From the NCBI RefSeq assembly GCF_026151205.1, contig NC_087081.1, positions 11,657,113 through 11,721,112 on the forward strand: a stretch of DNA of 64,000 nucleotides, given 5' to 3'. The notes under the pieces were generated by a model. That model saw only the letters and a program-made list of their open reading frames with translations, was not told the origin of the DNA and made no database searches. Positions within the stretch are counted from its first letter, which is position 1. The number at the start of each line of letters is the position of its first letter. Made by a program: the position numbers and the translations under genes. The stretch comes from Bolinopsis microptera. Taxonomy: Eukaryota > Ctenophora > Tentaculata > Lobata > Bolinopsidae. This document shows positions 44,901 to 59,900 of this stretch, in pieces.

Positions 44901-47900
44901 GGGTTCCTGTAAGTGCTGGTGCCAGCCATGGTTGTCCGAAGTAAAAGAAAAAGGGTGGTTTTCATAGATGGCCCTGCTGCCTTGCAGCTAAACAACGTTA
45001 AGTAAAGTAAAGTAATAAGACCCTGGTCATTAGGAAAGTTCGCACGAGATGGACCACGTTTTCCCAATTTAACTTTAGACGGTTGTCACAGGAAGAACTT
45101 TTAAGATAGGCATATGATATTTCACATGTCTATAGTTCAACTAATTGAGTTTCGATTAATACAATTTTTGAAGCATTTAGTCGAGGGCGAATTGAGGCTA
45201 ACGAGTCATTTTACATTTTGTTTTCTAATGACCAAGCTGTTCTACATTTTGTCAGAAAAGTGTTACATTCTTAAAATTATTTCCTAACGTACATAAATCG
45301 GACCGGGCTTGATTGGATCGTTTTACGATTATGAAAATATGCAGACTATGTTTAAATGTTATAATTTTATACTCCCAGAATTATCAAAGCAGCCATAATT
45401 ATTAGTTATACCAGCGATTGTAATTATTTATCTAAATCTTAATCAGCTAATATGATAAACCAAGTATAAATACTTCTAAAATTATCCATAATAATTCCTA
45501 AAATTATCCAAATTACCCCTGAAGCTACCATAATTACTCTAATTACGGTAATTACCCTAATTATTTCAATTACAGTACCGGTTACCTGACGGAGAAAGTG
45601 GGAAGTTTCAATGTGCTGTAAGATGTGGGTCCGATATGGTTACCGATAAAGTCACTGTTACTGTTCCTCAACCTGGTAAGTTATTCACATTGTTGATATT
45701 AAATTAAATTACTGATACGTGCGTTTATTTTCTGATAAAGTGCTCTACAATAATTTTATCAAATAATTTAGCTTTTCTTGAAAAAATGTTGGTCTATGTG
45801 CGTCAGTAAGCTTAACAAATACACCCAGTTCAGACCAGATGATAGATAATTTACTAAACATTCTTTAGAAGGTGCTCCTATTGCGGGCTGCGGCTTATCA
45901 AGATAGACATTGCTTTCTAGACATATACAATATAATAGTTTACTAAATACTAGTCTATATTCTATAAGTCTACCATGATAATCTATAATTTCTTCTGGAC
46001 CAGTTTTCAAAACAGAGAATACTGCGTACTAGTCCAGGGGACAGAGAATAGGTTTAGCGGGATTTCTTTTAAAACTCTGAATACAAAAGTGTCCAGGATC
46101 CTCTACCCACACGCGTCACGCATCCTTTGAATATGTATAACAAAAATATAGTCAATTGTTCTTTCTCTAACTCCATCTCTTCAAATCACTCTCAAATCTC
46201 TGAGAAGTGCTAAATATCTACATGCCTGTTTTACTTCTCTGAATTATTCAAATGTCGATATCTCAGTCTTGTACAGACTGCCGCAAAACGCCTGATAATT
46301 ACTGTATATATAAAGATTTTGAGTATGTGTGGTTACCAGAGCTATATTCAACTTGTCTGCACTAAATAATAACTATATTGACCCTCAGGTACTACCAGGT
46401 GAAGACTAACAGTTCAAACCAAATTATATTTACCGTCTCTTAAATCTCCTCCAGATTAAAGGATATCGTGCCACCTTGCTAGTTGCCAGATAAGTGGATA
46501 CCAATATCGTACCACCTTGCCAGAATTGCTGACCAATTAGTCCACTCCCTCGCTCCCAGTCAAACAACCTAAGTGCTGTTTATTGCTATTAGTAGCACTG
46601 TGCTATTAGTAGTGCTTTACAGCAAATTAGTAGCCAGGGTTGTTTGGAGACGGTACTATCATATCTTCAGACGGTAGACAGTAGAATTACTGTACCCACT
46701 ACCCATATCAGCCATGACAAATTTTTACAGCACACACCAACACAGCGACCAGTGTTGGATAATTAGGGACAATTAAAGTGATTATATCCGTCCGAGATTT
46801 TCTCTAATTTTAGCGATTTTGTGCGAATTGGAGTCAGCTTAAATGCGCGTGTCGATATTTGGTGGGTATTTATCAAACGCGTGCCATATTAACAGATAAT
46901 ATGCTGTTTTTCAGGTGTTTGTGAATTATTTTTTTTCATAAGTTAATTGGTTTCAAAAGTGGTTAATTGGGTTACTGGGCGTTAATTGGCACAGTTTGGT
47001 GGTTTTATGGAAACGTTTGGCTTGCTCTATTTTCAGACAAAAGCAAAAATAGATACATCTGAAATTATAAAATTTTCTGTAATTATTATGGTAATTGTCT
47101 GCTGATTAATAGTTTTGATAAATCGGATAAAAATAAATGTTGGCTCGTGCAAGCCAAAGAAAACAAATATCTAAAGGTTTGACTGTAATATTATCGATCC
47201 AGTTCATACTCAAGAAATTTAGACAGTAATCACAAAGTTCGGATCACAAACTGTTTCAACAAATAACATATTTAATAACTAATCACTGACTTTTTAACTG
47301 TGAGATAAGACTAACACACAGATAGCTAAATATCTACAATCTTACTTTCAGTTGATAGCAGTATAGAGGTGGAGTTCGCAGATGAGCCCCCTGTTTACAA
47401 GGGATACATACTGGGGACAACTTTGGGGAACATTCAGATACCATGTAGTGTCCTGAATCCGGCGCAGTTTAGGTCAGTTATCATATCACGAAATTTCTCG
47501 TTATTATTTATACGATTCACCGGCTGAACTTGTCAAAAAGATCACAATTGCTTAAAGTGTAGAAGAGGAAGATAATTTTTAAAGAGAAGGATGTTTACTT
47601 TAAAGTTAATTTTTAGTTCCAGATTTAAATCAATTTTCTGGAAGCTTTTATTTCTATTTCTCTCATTTATAATCTTAGTATGTAACAGTAACTATTGAGT
47701 CCATTACAGACGCGTGTACTACTACAACGGTGAAGAGATAGAAGTACCAATAACAGTGAATCGAGCCAGTAGAATGAAGAGTGGAGTGGTTCAGTGTGCC
47801 TTTCTGGACAAACTCACTCAGACCATATGGGTCCAGAGACTCACTCAGATCGCTATCATAGGTTTGTTCAGAGACTCACTCAGATCGCTATCATAGGTTT

Positions 47901-50900
47901 GTTCAGAGACTCACTCAGATCGCTATCATAGGTTTGTTCAGGGACTCACTCAGATCGCTATCATAGGTTTGTTCAGAGACTCACTCAGATCGCTATCATA
48001 GGTTTGTTCAGAGACTCACTCAGATCGCTATCATAGGTTTGTTCAGAGACTCACTCAGATCGCTATCATAGGTTTGTTCAGAGACTCACTCAGATCGCTA
48101 TCATAGGTTTGTTCAGAGACTCACTCAGATCGCTATCATAGGTTTGTTCAGAGACTCACTCAGATCGCTATCATAGGTTTGTTCAGAGACTCACTCAGAT
48201 CGCTATCATAGGTTTGTTCAGAGACTCACTCAGATCGCTATCATAGGTTTGTTCAGAGACTCACTCAGATCGCTATCATAGGTTTGTTCAGAGACTCACT
48301 CAGATCGCTATCATAGGTTTGTTTATGGGTTTATCAATGATCAAGCGAATATTAAACTGAATATTCGGGCAATTATCTTTTTAGCTTATTAACCACTTAT
48401 CACAGCTTTTGCACAGGAAAACCGGAGATATTCACATCGCTTCCAGAGAACATGGCGGTTGGAACTACTCTTCACGTTTTTGAGCGCGAGAGTGTGACAT
48501 TTTCTTTCAACGTCACGTGTCCAGGAAATGTTCAGGTCAGTGCCAAACGTTACGTCATCACAATATCACGTGACGTCATCACAATATCACGTGACGTCGT
48601 CACAATATCACGTGTCCAGGACAGGTACAGCTCAGTGCTGGTGGCAGATTGCAAGCCCGTCACTTCTTGCTACATTTTATCATTAGAATTTGACCTACTA
48701 ACCAAACTTTTTTAGCTAGAACCTTTTTACTCTTGTAAACAGAACCATCTGTAATCTGTTCACATCAACAAGTCAGACCACTGTCTCACTGTATTTCCGG
48801 AATTCCGAATTTGAACTATTTTCTGAAACCCTGGCTGGTAACTTAAACTATTTTCTGAAACCCTGGCAGCTAATTTGAACTATTTTCTGGTAGGTAGACC
48901 TATACACAGACGGAGTGAGGAACACGGTCTGTGAGGACGGAGTCGGGAGGTATTTTAATGAAGAGTGTACTGTACAGGACGATGTTTACACCATATCCAT
49001 AGATAATTTCACTCAAGTTAATGAGAGGTTAGTCCTTTGATCTTCAGCTTCATTAGCTGGTATTAATATGTGAGTAATGGGTAATAATGGGTAATAATGG
49101 GTAATTATGGATAATTTAATGGGTATTGAGCGATTGTGAGCCATTCCAAGAAAAACTTCATGGTGAACGACAATGTTCAGATCACATTTATTTTATCTTG
49201 AATCTATATCAGAACGTACAGACTGGAAGTTACACACAATTTCTACAAAGAATCAACCACAGAAGCAGGACAGAAATACTCGTTACAATCCTATACTGAC
49301 GAAGCTTCTGTTAGACTTATTCTAGGTAAGAGGATGCTTTGTCACGTGACTATAATAGAAGGACCAAGAGGTTTAAGTTACGGTCACAGTTGTACAAACC
49401 AACATTTTTCTGTTGTCTTGATTGGCATGGTGATATTATGAGCAACTTAGAAAGTAAGCATGATCTGTGAATGTCGAAATAGAAAGTATTTCGAGTATTT
49501 GAAAGTATTTAAGCTATGAGCATGAGCGCGTGACCTTCAGAAAGAATCTGCACGCTAGAATTAGCAGTGCTTCCTGCTCCGTCAGTCATTTACACTAATG
49601 GCCGTAAGTTTCCCGTCAGTTTTATAAGCTCACTCACTTACATGTTGCACATTGATCTCGTGGAGACTGGAGATTGCAATAATCTAAAGGTCTTGTTGTT
49701 TTTGATTTGTTGCACCAGTTTTATGTGCACTAAATAAACTCTGAGCTTCCTAGCATGTTGTTCCAGAAAAATTAACATTAAAACCTTTTCATGAAATTCT
49801 ATGTTCATAAAAACCTGTGTGTGAACATTTTATGGATAGAAGATCCTTATCTTCAGTACAATTTTTTTCAAGAAGTCATGTATTATAACTGTCGAATGAA
49901 GACTCAAGTTGCAAGCATTGCCCGCATTTTTACGATTTTTTGCGTATAGTACTTCTTAAAACTGATTTACTGAGAAGTAAACAAGTATAGCTTAGTATTA
50001 TACTTGTTAATTCTGTACGTGTTATTGCACGTGTTGAGTGTTTACACTTGTTCAAACATACATTTAGTCATCAGTCAGTCAATAGAGGATTCAGTCCTTT
50101 AACTACATTATAAATTCATATATTCAGTAAATAGATCGAATAAACTTGAATATACTTGAATGCCTTACACCTATGACCTATATGTGTTAAGTCATAGGTG
50201 TAAAGCATTAATCAAGAAGTACTTTTTAGTTTTAACTTGTTTGGTTTCGACAGACAGACAAAACATACAATTTCTAGACCAGCACAATTTTTGACAAAAT
50301 TAGAGCATTTAAGTGCGCACTTAGCTGGATTCAAATAATTGCCTGCCGTATGTGCACAATAAAACTGCAAAATAGGGCGCTGTTCAGGAGATGTTTTAGG
50401 TGCTGATTTTATTCAAACTTTTAACCACTGAAAATAAGTATCACAGTTACCTAGAGATGATCAGAGAAGGGTTGAGGCACTGATTTGCTTCATAAGGAGT
50501 AAAATCAATGCTTATTTATTCCTAGTACTATTTTTATTGATGAGGTATGAAATCATCCTTGATTTTAAGATCAATATTCAATATTATATGGGAAATTTAT
50601 GTACTTTAAATAATCTTTAAATTATCCTATGGCTAAATATTTTGGACAAATAAAACTCGTTCCGTTTCAGTGAAGAAATGTGAGTCATCACTGTCGCCAG
50701 TTCCGGACCTAGCCGTGTTCGTGTTCCCTAAAAGTGTAACATTAACATGCACTGGGACGGGGTTCCCTGTACCAGATATTCAGTTCTTTAAAGACGATAA
50801 ACCTCTCGGAAATTGGGGTCAGTCTCAAATTCCAGTAAAACTCGCTCAAATTAAAGTAAAATGTATCCAATTCTTTTTTATTACAGTACAAAAACAGTTA

Positions 50901-53900
50901 ATTAAAACTTAAATGTATAATTCATAATACGCATATAATAGTATATGATAAACACTGCCCCCTCAGCTTCGTCCTGTCAGAAGAACGCTCCAGAAGGAGA
51001 GAGAACATGTGGCCTGAAACTGTCCAGGTATTCTGACTCTGGGGAGTACAGCTGTAGAGGTTTCAGCAGTATCAGAAGGCAGAAGAAGTATTGTAACACT
51101 ACTGCTTTCAGTGTTAATTTCGGTGGGTATTTTTGGAGGTTATTTTCTTCGTATCGGATAAATTTTGTCTTAATAAAAATATATACTTGGGTAAAAGTAT
51201 GTTCTGAATAAAAAGATATACTTAATTAAAATAAATGCTTAATAAAAGTACATAGTGGCGTGTTGTTGATATCTACTTTGTCGGTGGCAAATGGTAAGTT
51301 AATAGCTAATAATCAGTGCATAATTACCATTTCTAACAATTGGCATATCGACTGGAATTTGGTTAATCTGACAATCTTCTCACCGGAAGCATTATCCGAA
51401 ATTATTATCCAATCAGGCAGCAATCGATTGTAATTCTTGTAATTATCATTGCTATTATCATCCCATAGTTTCAAATCAAGGACACACGATATCCAAAATA
51501 TGTGTGGATAGTATGGTGTTTGTTAGTGCGGGTGACGTTGAAGGCAAAGAGAATGAGCTGGCTAGTGGCTTGTTATTACTTATTAATAAGTTGAGAGTTG
51601 CAAGATAGTGGATTATAAATTTTGAATTATTCAGGACCGTGACCAAAACTTGCACAAATAAATACTTGATTCACCAAGAAATGAAGTTACCCTTAGACGT
51701 AATGTCTGCACAAGTATTATTTCTTGTGTACCGCGACACTGCCGCTCAGTACTTTTCAATAAGGCAAGATACCCAGATTTACCACAGACATTTAAGACAC
51801 AGTATATAGCCACAGAATTTACCACTTTTACCACCTTCACCACCTCACACTAACCCCCTCTCAGTTGGAGATCCAACAGTCCACTCGGTGGTACTCCAAG
51901 AGAAACCAGCTCCCGCCATATCTTCACTGATCTGCACTGCCGAGGGGAACACTAACCCAGACAAAGTCTATTGGCTGGGAAATGATTCCAAAGTAATTCA
52001 GACTGAGGTGCAGGAAGTCGGCAAATTCAGGTCAGCATTGTCCGCTTTTTAATCGCTTGTTAATTGTATGTTAATTGTCTTGATGATGCCAGCCATGTTA
52101 ATTATCATTCTAATATTTTATTTCCGACGTGATTATTTCTTTCCCAATGGTACACATTCCAGACCTTCATAGTGTACCGGGTTTGACCAGCTTCTAAATA
52201 GATCCAACCAAGATATCATTTCTACACAATAACTATTAGTTAAGTGGGTTACGGAGAGATAGAGGGTGTCTGAAAAGATCAAACAGTCCCCAAGAGGTTG
52301 AGTACGCTGCTTTGAATGACGCCATTGAAAGTTATATTAATCTTTTGGTACATGTAGATTCTACATGTACTTTCCGTTCCAACTAGACACACATTAAAAT
52401 TCGAAATGTAGAACAATGAGATAGGGTTGGAGTGCAGTCAGATATCTTTGGCGGAATGAACCATTTTGGTTTTATACATGAGCTAATTTATTCATGCTAT
52501 AGGCGGATGAAAATCTTGGAGACTTTGGCACCGCATTTAAATTTTACTTTGAATCCGATACTGAATCAACGTGGTCAAGTCTTAGAAGAGAGTCGATACA
52601 TTTTGAATTTTAATGTTCGTCTAGTTGGACCGTTTAAAGAGTTTGACGCAGGCTCTCGTTTAACTTCACTGCTGATTCCCGAACAATTACATGAGGTGTA
52701 TGGTGTTAGGTTGAGCAAAAATAATATATCTCCACCATTACCAAGGAGGTGTGTTTGGTTACAAACGACATTGACATCAATAGACATGTATGATATTCAG
52801 GTGATAATACAAGTCGGACATCTGAAAATGAAAGAAGATCGTGTTATGTGGTCATTGGTTATTGACCAGTTTGTTTAAAACTGCCCAAACGGCCCCTATC
52901 ATTTTAAACATTCTATTTAAATCGCGAACGGAAAGTTAAGGGTCAATTTTGCGCAATATTCGACAATTAACTTTTACAATTATCACCCGAACTACTGTTC
53001 GTTTTAATTTATTGATCGTGGGAATGTAATACTCCATCGCCCTGTGAACATCGCTCTGAATCTTTCATTGGTTATATAACCAATACATAACTTCTATAAA
53101 TAGAAGTAAAGATCTCATACGTAGCATGAATTTATAATTCATATTCACTCAAAATCAATTTCAATACAAGTACGTAAACTACTGAAATTATGTTTAAAGC
53201 AAGCAATTCTATTTTTTTAAGATGCAATAATTGTTTCGTTCGCGCCCAAGAAAGGAACAATTATCGCATTTTCTGATCCTGTGTACAGGGGGTGCACCCT
53301 GTTTCACAGGGGGTGTACAGGGGGTGTACTTTGTTTCACAGGGGGTGTACAGGGGGTGTACTTTGTTTCACAGGGGGTGTACAGGGGGTGTACCCTGTTT
53401 CACAGGGGGTGTACAGGGGGTGTACCCTGTTTCACAGGGGGTGTACAGGGGGTGTACCCTGTTTCACAGGGGGTGTACAGGGGGTGTACCCTGTTTCACA
53501 GGGGGTGTACAGGGGGTGTACCCTGTTTCACAGGGGGTGTACAGGGGGTGCACCCTGTTTCACAGATAAGGGTTATCTCAAAACCATCTCCAACAAGTAA
53601 ACCTGTATATGTTCCAACATAATTCCATGCTGAGTCGAGAGTAGTACAGTCAGCATATGTGGAGCCTGGTAGGAAGATAAGTAGCTAAATAGTGTAAGGA
53701 CTAAGGAGTAAGGATAAACGCAAAGAGCTAAACGATTCTAACTCACTAACTGCTTAGTTCCCGTCAAATTGGAAATGATAGAATACTTTAGTGAAGAAAT
53801 CTGATGGTTACCATGTCCTATTATCGCTATCTCATGAAATAAAAAATCCCAAACGCCGTTCGTTGGAGCTTGACTCTGTCTCCAATTTTACAGTCGGGTC

Positions 53901-56900
53901 CAGGTGGTACGTTGCCAGCATGCTTCTCGGAGGGTCTTGGAGCAATGTAATCATTTTCATGTGCACATGCAGAACAATGAGATAAATCTAGAAAGGAAAG
54001 TTGTCGTTTTTGGGTGCAGTTGTAATATGAGCTGCCGAGCTGGGTGCAGTTGTCGTTTTGGGATTGAAGCTGATGGGGCGCCCTGTTAACTAGGTAAAGT
54101 TACTCATATTATATGGTCGCCGGCTTCTGAACTGAAAAAAAAAGCTGAAATTGAGTGCTGATTGGGTGGTGAGTGAGGGCTTTTCGAGCAAACAGTGGCA
54201 TACAAAAAATCTAACTCTAGACTCTGTGTACCTAATCGTTAGTAAATTGAGGCCTTCATATCTCGCATCAATGTGACCGTCAAACAAGCAGAAAATTAGA
54301 AAAACAAGACAGTGTGCGATATAAGCAGTGAGATACTCAGCAACTGAGTGATTGTACAAATTAGAGACAAAAGTTGATCCAGAGTGGAAATGGTATTATG
54401 AATATTTGTCAGGGGTCAGCACGAGAATTGTATTCGTGAGAGGATTTAACACCAGCTACAAGCTCGAACTTAAGCCCGGTCTACGCCAAATAACGCCCCC
54501 TATATTTCCCTGTCCCACACCAGGGTTCGCAGTTTCTCTTAACAGTTTAAATATCATCTATCTTATTAAAGTAAAACTCTTCGATTTTAAACAACTAATC
54601 TAGAACGTACAGTCTTTACGTACAGCAGATTTATATAATAATAGCAATTTTCCAAAAATCATTAGAAATCAGCTTCGTAAGAAACAGCCCTCCATTTCTT
54701 GACACACAAAGTTATCGATATCTTTGTTACCCCTTTAGTCTTTAAGAACCTAATGAGTTCCTCCTCAGAAAACTTCAGGTAATTCTCACGAGTAATAAAT
54801 CCAATCTTCTCCGCCACTTTAGGTGTTACTAACTTACCTATCAACAACGGATGGGAGCTTTTATTTTTTTTCTGCAGCACACTCTCAAGCGAGACCGCCC
54901 TACCCCTTAACTCATCATACGACACTGCCTTCCCGTTTAAAACCCAACATATCGCAGTGCAGTCAGAGATAGCATCATGAAGTTCTAGAGGAGGTCCATC
55001 ACAGGAGTTGTAGTGACTCTCCAGGTTTCCCTGCTCCCCTCGCTGAGATAAAACTGTGCGGAGATCAGTGAAGTGAACACGTGATCTAACCCGGTCCATG
55101 AGATCTGGTTCACAGCAGATCTTGGAGTGGTGGAGTATGATGTGATTGTCAAAGCGAGAGTTATTGAATCCTACAAGAAGCACAGGAGGGTTGTCTTTCA
55201 GCAACCATTCCCACATGTTCGTTAAGGCCGCTTTAATCGGTAATGTTTCCAATTTTTCGTGGTTCCCCGGAGTGTCTGTTTCTTTAACAAGGTCCCCGTC
55301 TTCATCACGTGCTAGGTGGTGAACTCTTGAGGAATGTTGGGGTATTTCATTTGTAGGTGTGACATACTGGTTGAATTCCTGAACAAACCCCTCATCTGTG
55401 CTCCAGTTGAACCCTTTTACACCTATCTGGAATAGAAAATAGGATAAGTACCACCCCTTCATAGAGTTTATTAGTGAAACTCTGATCTCCAACTCAAGCA
55501 AATAAATTTAGCAGTTTGGATAATTAGAATTGTACTGTTCTTATAATTTCAGTGAAAATATGTGCATCAATCAAACACACTTTATCGTTATTACTCTTGT
55601 TATCAAACGGAAAATAACTAATATTTATTATTTATACCTGCAAGATATCACATCTGGTGGTCATCCCGTTTGTTTCTAAGTCAAATGCAAAAACAACCAC
55701 TCCGGGATCAGGATCTTGTTCCAACTGTAACAGTTCCACTTCTCTGCTGAACAGAGTCATTGTACCAGAGGAGCAGTCCTCCCTTCTTTAACTATTGGTA
55801 TGTCACGTGTCAATGTTGAAAATCATGTGCAGTAGGTTAACGTACTAAAGTTCACGAGATTTTATACAGATGCAATGTTCAGAAGCTGCAAAGAAAATAA
55901 AACCACAAACACATCCTACTAATTACTATACTGCTACAATGTAATTTTATCTTGTAATTTTATCTTGTGACGACAGATATTTCGTTTGTTCAGAGCGTGT
56001 CGAGGAGAAACACATATTGAACGAGCGGTTAATTACAGTGTACATTCGATATTCTGGCTGCAATTTTGCCTTATCTATTAGACAAGTAAGAACAAATTCA
56101 TAATAAAAACCAATATAATCATGTGCAAGTTAAACAAAAAGAGACGTAGCTCAGCAGTGTAACGAACAGAACAGACGACAACCTTATCTCGGTGTTACAC
56201 AATAAACACTATGTTTTAGATAAGCTACAAAATTTAGTGAACTGCGAGAAATATTTTTACTTGCATCACTAGTCACGATAAGAAGAAAAAGGATGAATAG
56301 TTTATTATATTGTGAAGCTATGAACCGCAAGAGTCTTTGTATAAACGTGTTCAATCACATATAAATATAAATAATTGGGAAGTGGGAACAGGGATAATAT
56401 TTCATTAAATTGCTTTTTGGTCCCAAGGTAGCATTTAGGAAAATTACATTATCTTAATTAGAATCCAGTTTTATCAGATAGATAAACTGATTATTTGATA
56501 ACTTATCATATATAAAATAAGAACACGCTGTTTAGTACTTTGCTGTACTACACATACTCCTAGGAGTAGTTCCTGAAAAGTCTTCGATTATGATCGGATC
56601 ATATTCGATATATCGACATCCTCCGGGGCGGCCGGGCGGTAACACAACTCCTGTCCGACAGCGACTCCTGTCCGACAGCGACTCCTGTCCGACAGCGACT
56701 CCTGTCCGACAGCGACTCCTGTCCGACAGCGACTCCTGTCCGAGAGCGACTCCTGTCCGACTGCGACTCCTGTCCGACAGCGACTCCTGTCCGACAGCGA
56801 CTCCTGTCCGACAGCGACTCCTGTCCGACAGCACTCCTGTCCGACAGCACTCCTGTCCGACAGCGACTCCTGTCCGACAGCACTCCTGTCCGACAGCGAC

Positions 56901-59900
56901 TCCTGTCCGACAGCGACTCCTGTCCGACAGCGACTCCTGTCCGACAGCGACTCCTGTCCGACTCCAGCGACTCCTGTCCAACAACACTATTTTCTTGTGT
57001 TCCGGGGCTATTGCGTACTTTGGTAGTACCAACACATGCGCCTTTAGGAATTTATACCTCTCTACAACTGGATTAAACGTTTCAGCTCATGCCTGTTTAA
57101 CTTATCGTATAATCAACCTTTATCTTATATAAAGTTAACACACGACCATCTTCAGATCACTGACAAGTTTGAACATCTCTGATGCAACCCAGGCTGGAAT
57201 ATTCCGATGTTGTGTACAGCAGAATCAAGACACGGCATTTTGCAAAGAGGTAAATTTCTAGGCTTGTAAATTAATATTTCATATACAATATAGGGGAACG
57301 ATGCTTCAAATTACGATTCAAAGAGGCAAGCGGTGAAGAAAATCGACCTTCGATAGTTATCCCTATAAAGCTACCGACTCCATGTATTTTAATTTATTTA
57401 CGTTTCTTGAGATAGGGCCATTTATTATTTTTTTAAAGCACCAGTCCTATTAACTTATCCAAGTTATTATCCTTCCAAGATGAGTTTCATCACAAATCCA
57501 CTACAATGGAAGAGTTTGTTGAGCAGAGTTTGTGATTTTTGTGAGTTTTTAGCAAAGTTTGTGAGTTTTGAGCAGAGTTTGTGAGTTTGGCTTTAAGTTT
57601 AAATAAACTGATAAAAGTCAGGCTCATAAACCTGGTATTTCAGGTAGAGTTAAGGGAGAGACCTGTAATAACAGGTCCTGAGGAAGAGCCTGTTAATATG
57701 TGGGGTGAGTACTTGTTGTAGGGGGGGGGGGGGGGGGGGCTTGTTGTATTTTAATACTTCGGGGGTCAAAGTAATATTGATATGTGACCTTTTTCATAAA
57801 TCCAAGTTCATGGGCAACGTCAGGGCCTCACAAAACATAATCTTAACTCAGTTACTCAGTGGTGACTACCATTGCGCCACCTACCACCATATCAAACCAT
57901 ACCGTACATTATCTTTGTTTAGATTTCAGATCTCTATGTAACAACTTATGAATAATGATGGACCAATTTGTCAATCTTACTACGTATCCCAGTAAAATGG
58001 CTGATAATCTTACAATATATTGGGTTTAGGACACTACGGCTGAGGAAACTACGGAGGGGGACGTAACGGCGGAAATTTTCCAAATTGATTGAGGAGCACT
58101 ACCCGGAGGCAGTACTCGGCACAAACTTAAAATATTCAATTACAATAAATTTAGAAATATACACACATGTATAAATATAATAACACTATTAGGAAATTTA
58201 AATAAATCTTGTCTCTTTACATACATTAGAACAGTGACACAGGGTGACAGGGCGCGCAGATATTTTATCAGGTTATAATGGCAGTGAAATCGCGCGGTGG
58301 CGTATAGCATTGTAAAAAATGTCGATGGTAGTCGTACTCGTATTTCGTTTTGAGGTAAATGTTTTGTTGCTCGTTGGTATCAACGTGTATAGGTTGGCGT
58401 ATAGATAAGGTTATTCTGTGACCATCTTTGGCTCTTCGCCCTTGCTGTTGGGCTCATTGGATAGATATCGGAACGGCCTAACAGTACTTCTAGATTTAAT
58501 GTTGAAATTAAACCGTAAAGTATGTTTTATTACACAAAACGTGCCATATCTCGCAGTTAGAGAGATCGGCAAAGCAATGAATACTGTTAGCAAAGATAGA
58601 AAGAAAGCGTTAGAGGGCAACAACTATAATAATTGTTACTAGCACGTACATTGTTACGTTACTATGGACCCTATTATAGTGGAACCACATATCGTGCCAT
58701 TACATATTACATAATAACCTGGGAGTGTTATCGCCGTTCAACATTTATATGATGCACCATAATGAACAAGATTTGAAATTAATAGGGGATGATTTCTCAA
58801 ATAACATATTATCATAATTTCCATCGACTCAAAGATACGAGAAACATCCGACTTATCAAACTTTTTCAAAATCGTAAAACTACAAATTCTGCATGAAATC
58901 TTTCCCCATAATCTATGTGGGGATACGTGCTTTGGTGAGGTCAATGTTAGTTAACATTGACCTCACTAAATTACATTGTTTACAGCGTAGGAGCTGATAG
59001 TTTAACAACTATATCTATATTAAACTAATTATTTTATCATCATATCATATGAAAGGTTGTTGATAAATGAATGATCGTTGTGAAAAGTCCCTAATTAGGA
59101 ATATCTAAGATGGATAATACGTGAGGTGCAATGTAATTGTAGTGACCTAATTTCGCGCCTCTAAATTTTTCAAGTCACCACAATCTGTAATTCTCCTATT
59201 ATTGTACCAAAAGTCGTAAAGTAACTCGACCCTGACTAAAACTTCTTTCTTGTAAGCATTTACAAACCCCCCAGGCGGTTTACGTATTATGTTAAAGCCC
59301 CCTACTGAGATGGATACATGAGGTGCAATGCTTTATAATCACCTCATTCCGAGCCAATATCTAGATGTTTCAAGTCACCATAATAAGTGACACTCCTGTT
59401 CTTGTATCAAATGTTGTGAGGTAACTCGACCCCTGAGATCTTGCTCCTCATACCTTCGGGACTTATCGGGTCATCTTTCATGGTACTGGCCAGTGATTCA
59501 TTATATACTGCCTGGTACTTCAGGTGATGCTGTAAACGGTCATTCTAGCGTAATCCTGTCAGATATCTTGCTATATCAAACGGTGTCATGTCACGTGGTG
59601 TGACGTCATGTCACGTGGTGTGACACCGTATCACGTGGGGCATTGTCCCAGTTGGTGCAGATGAAAGTTCGTTAGAATATTTACGAGTGTTAGGTTCCCT
59701 AAGCCGGCTTTTCTGGAGGTATCTCGACTCATATATTCGTTTGTGTTTCGAGTCCAAATTATTATATTATAAATGCTGGCAGCTGAATCGTAATTGCTGG
59801 TGGGTACTGGTTCCATTTAAATTAAAATAGATAGTGTTTGTTGAGATTTAAGTATTAGGCTCGTGGACTTATTTACATCGTTAAATCTTACTGCTTTTGT

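Noticed and set aside
53231-53622. Cys/Gly/Val-rich repeat ORFs
   Set aside because: Arise from the 32-bp minisatellite and are open in three frames.
56532-57132. ORFs with repeated DRSRCRTGVAVGQES or PTATPVRQRLL
   Set aside because: 17-bp minisatellite translations; the region is an intron of the Ig receptor by exon phasing.
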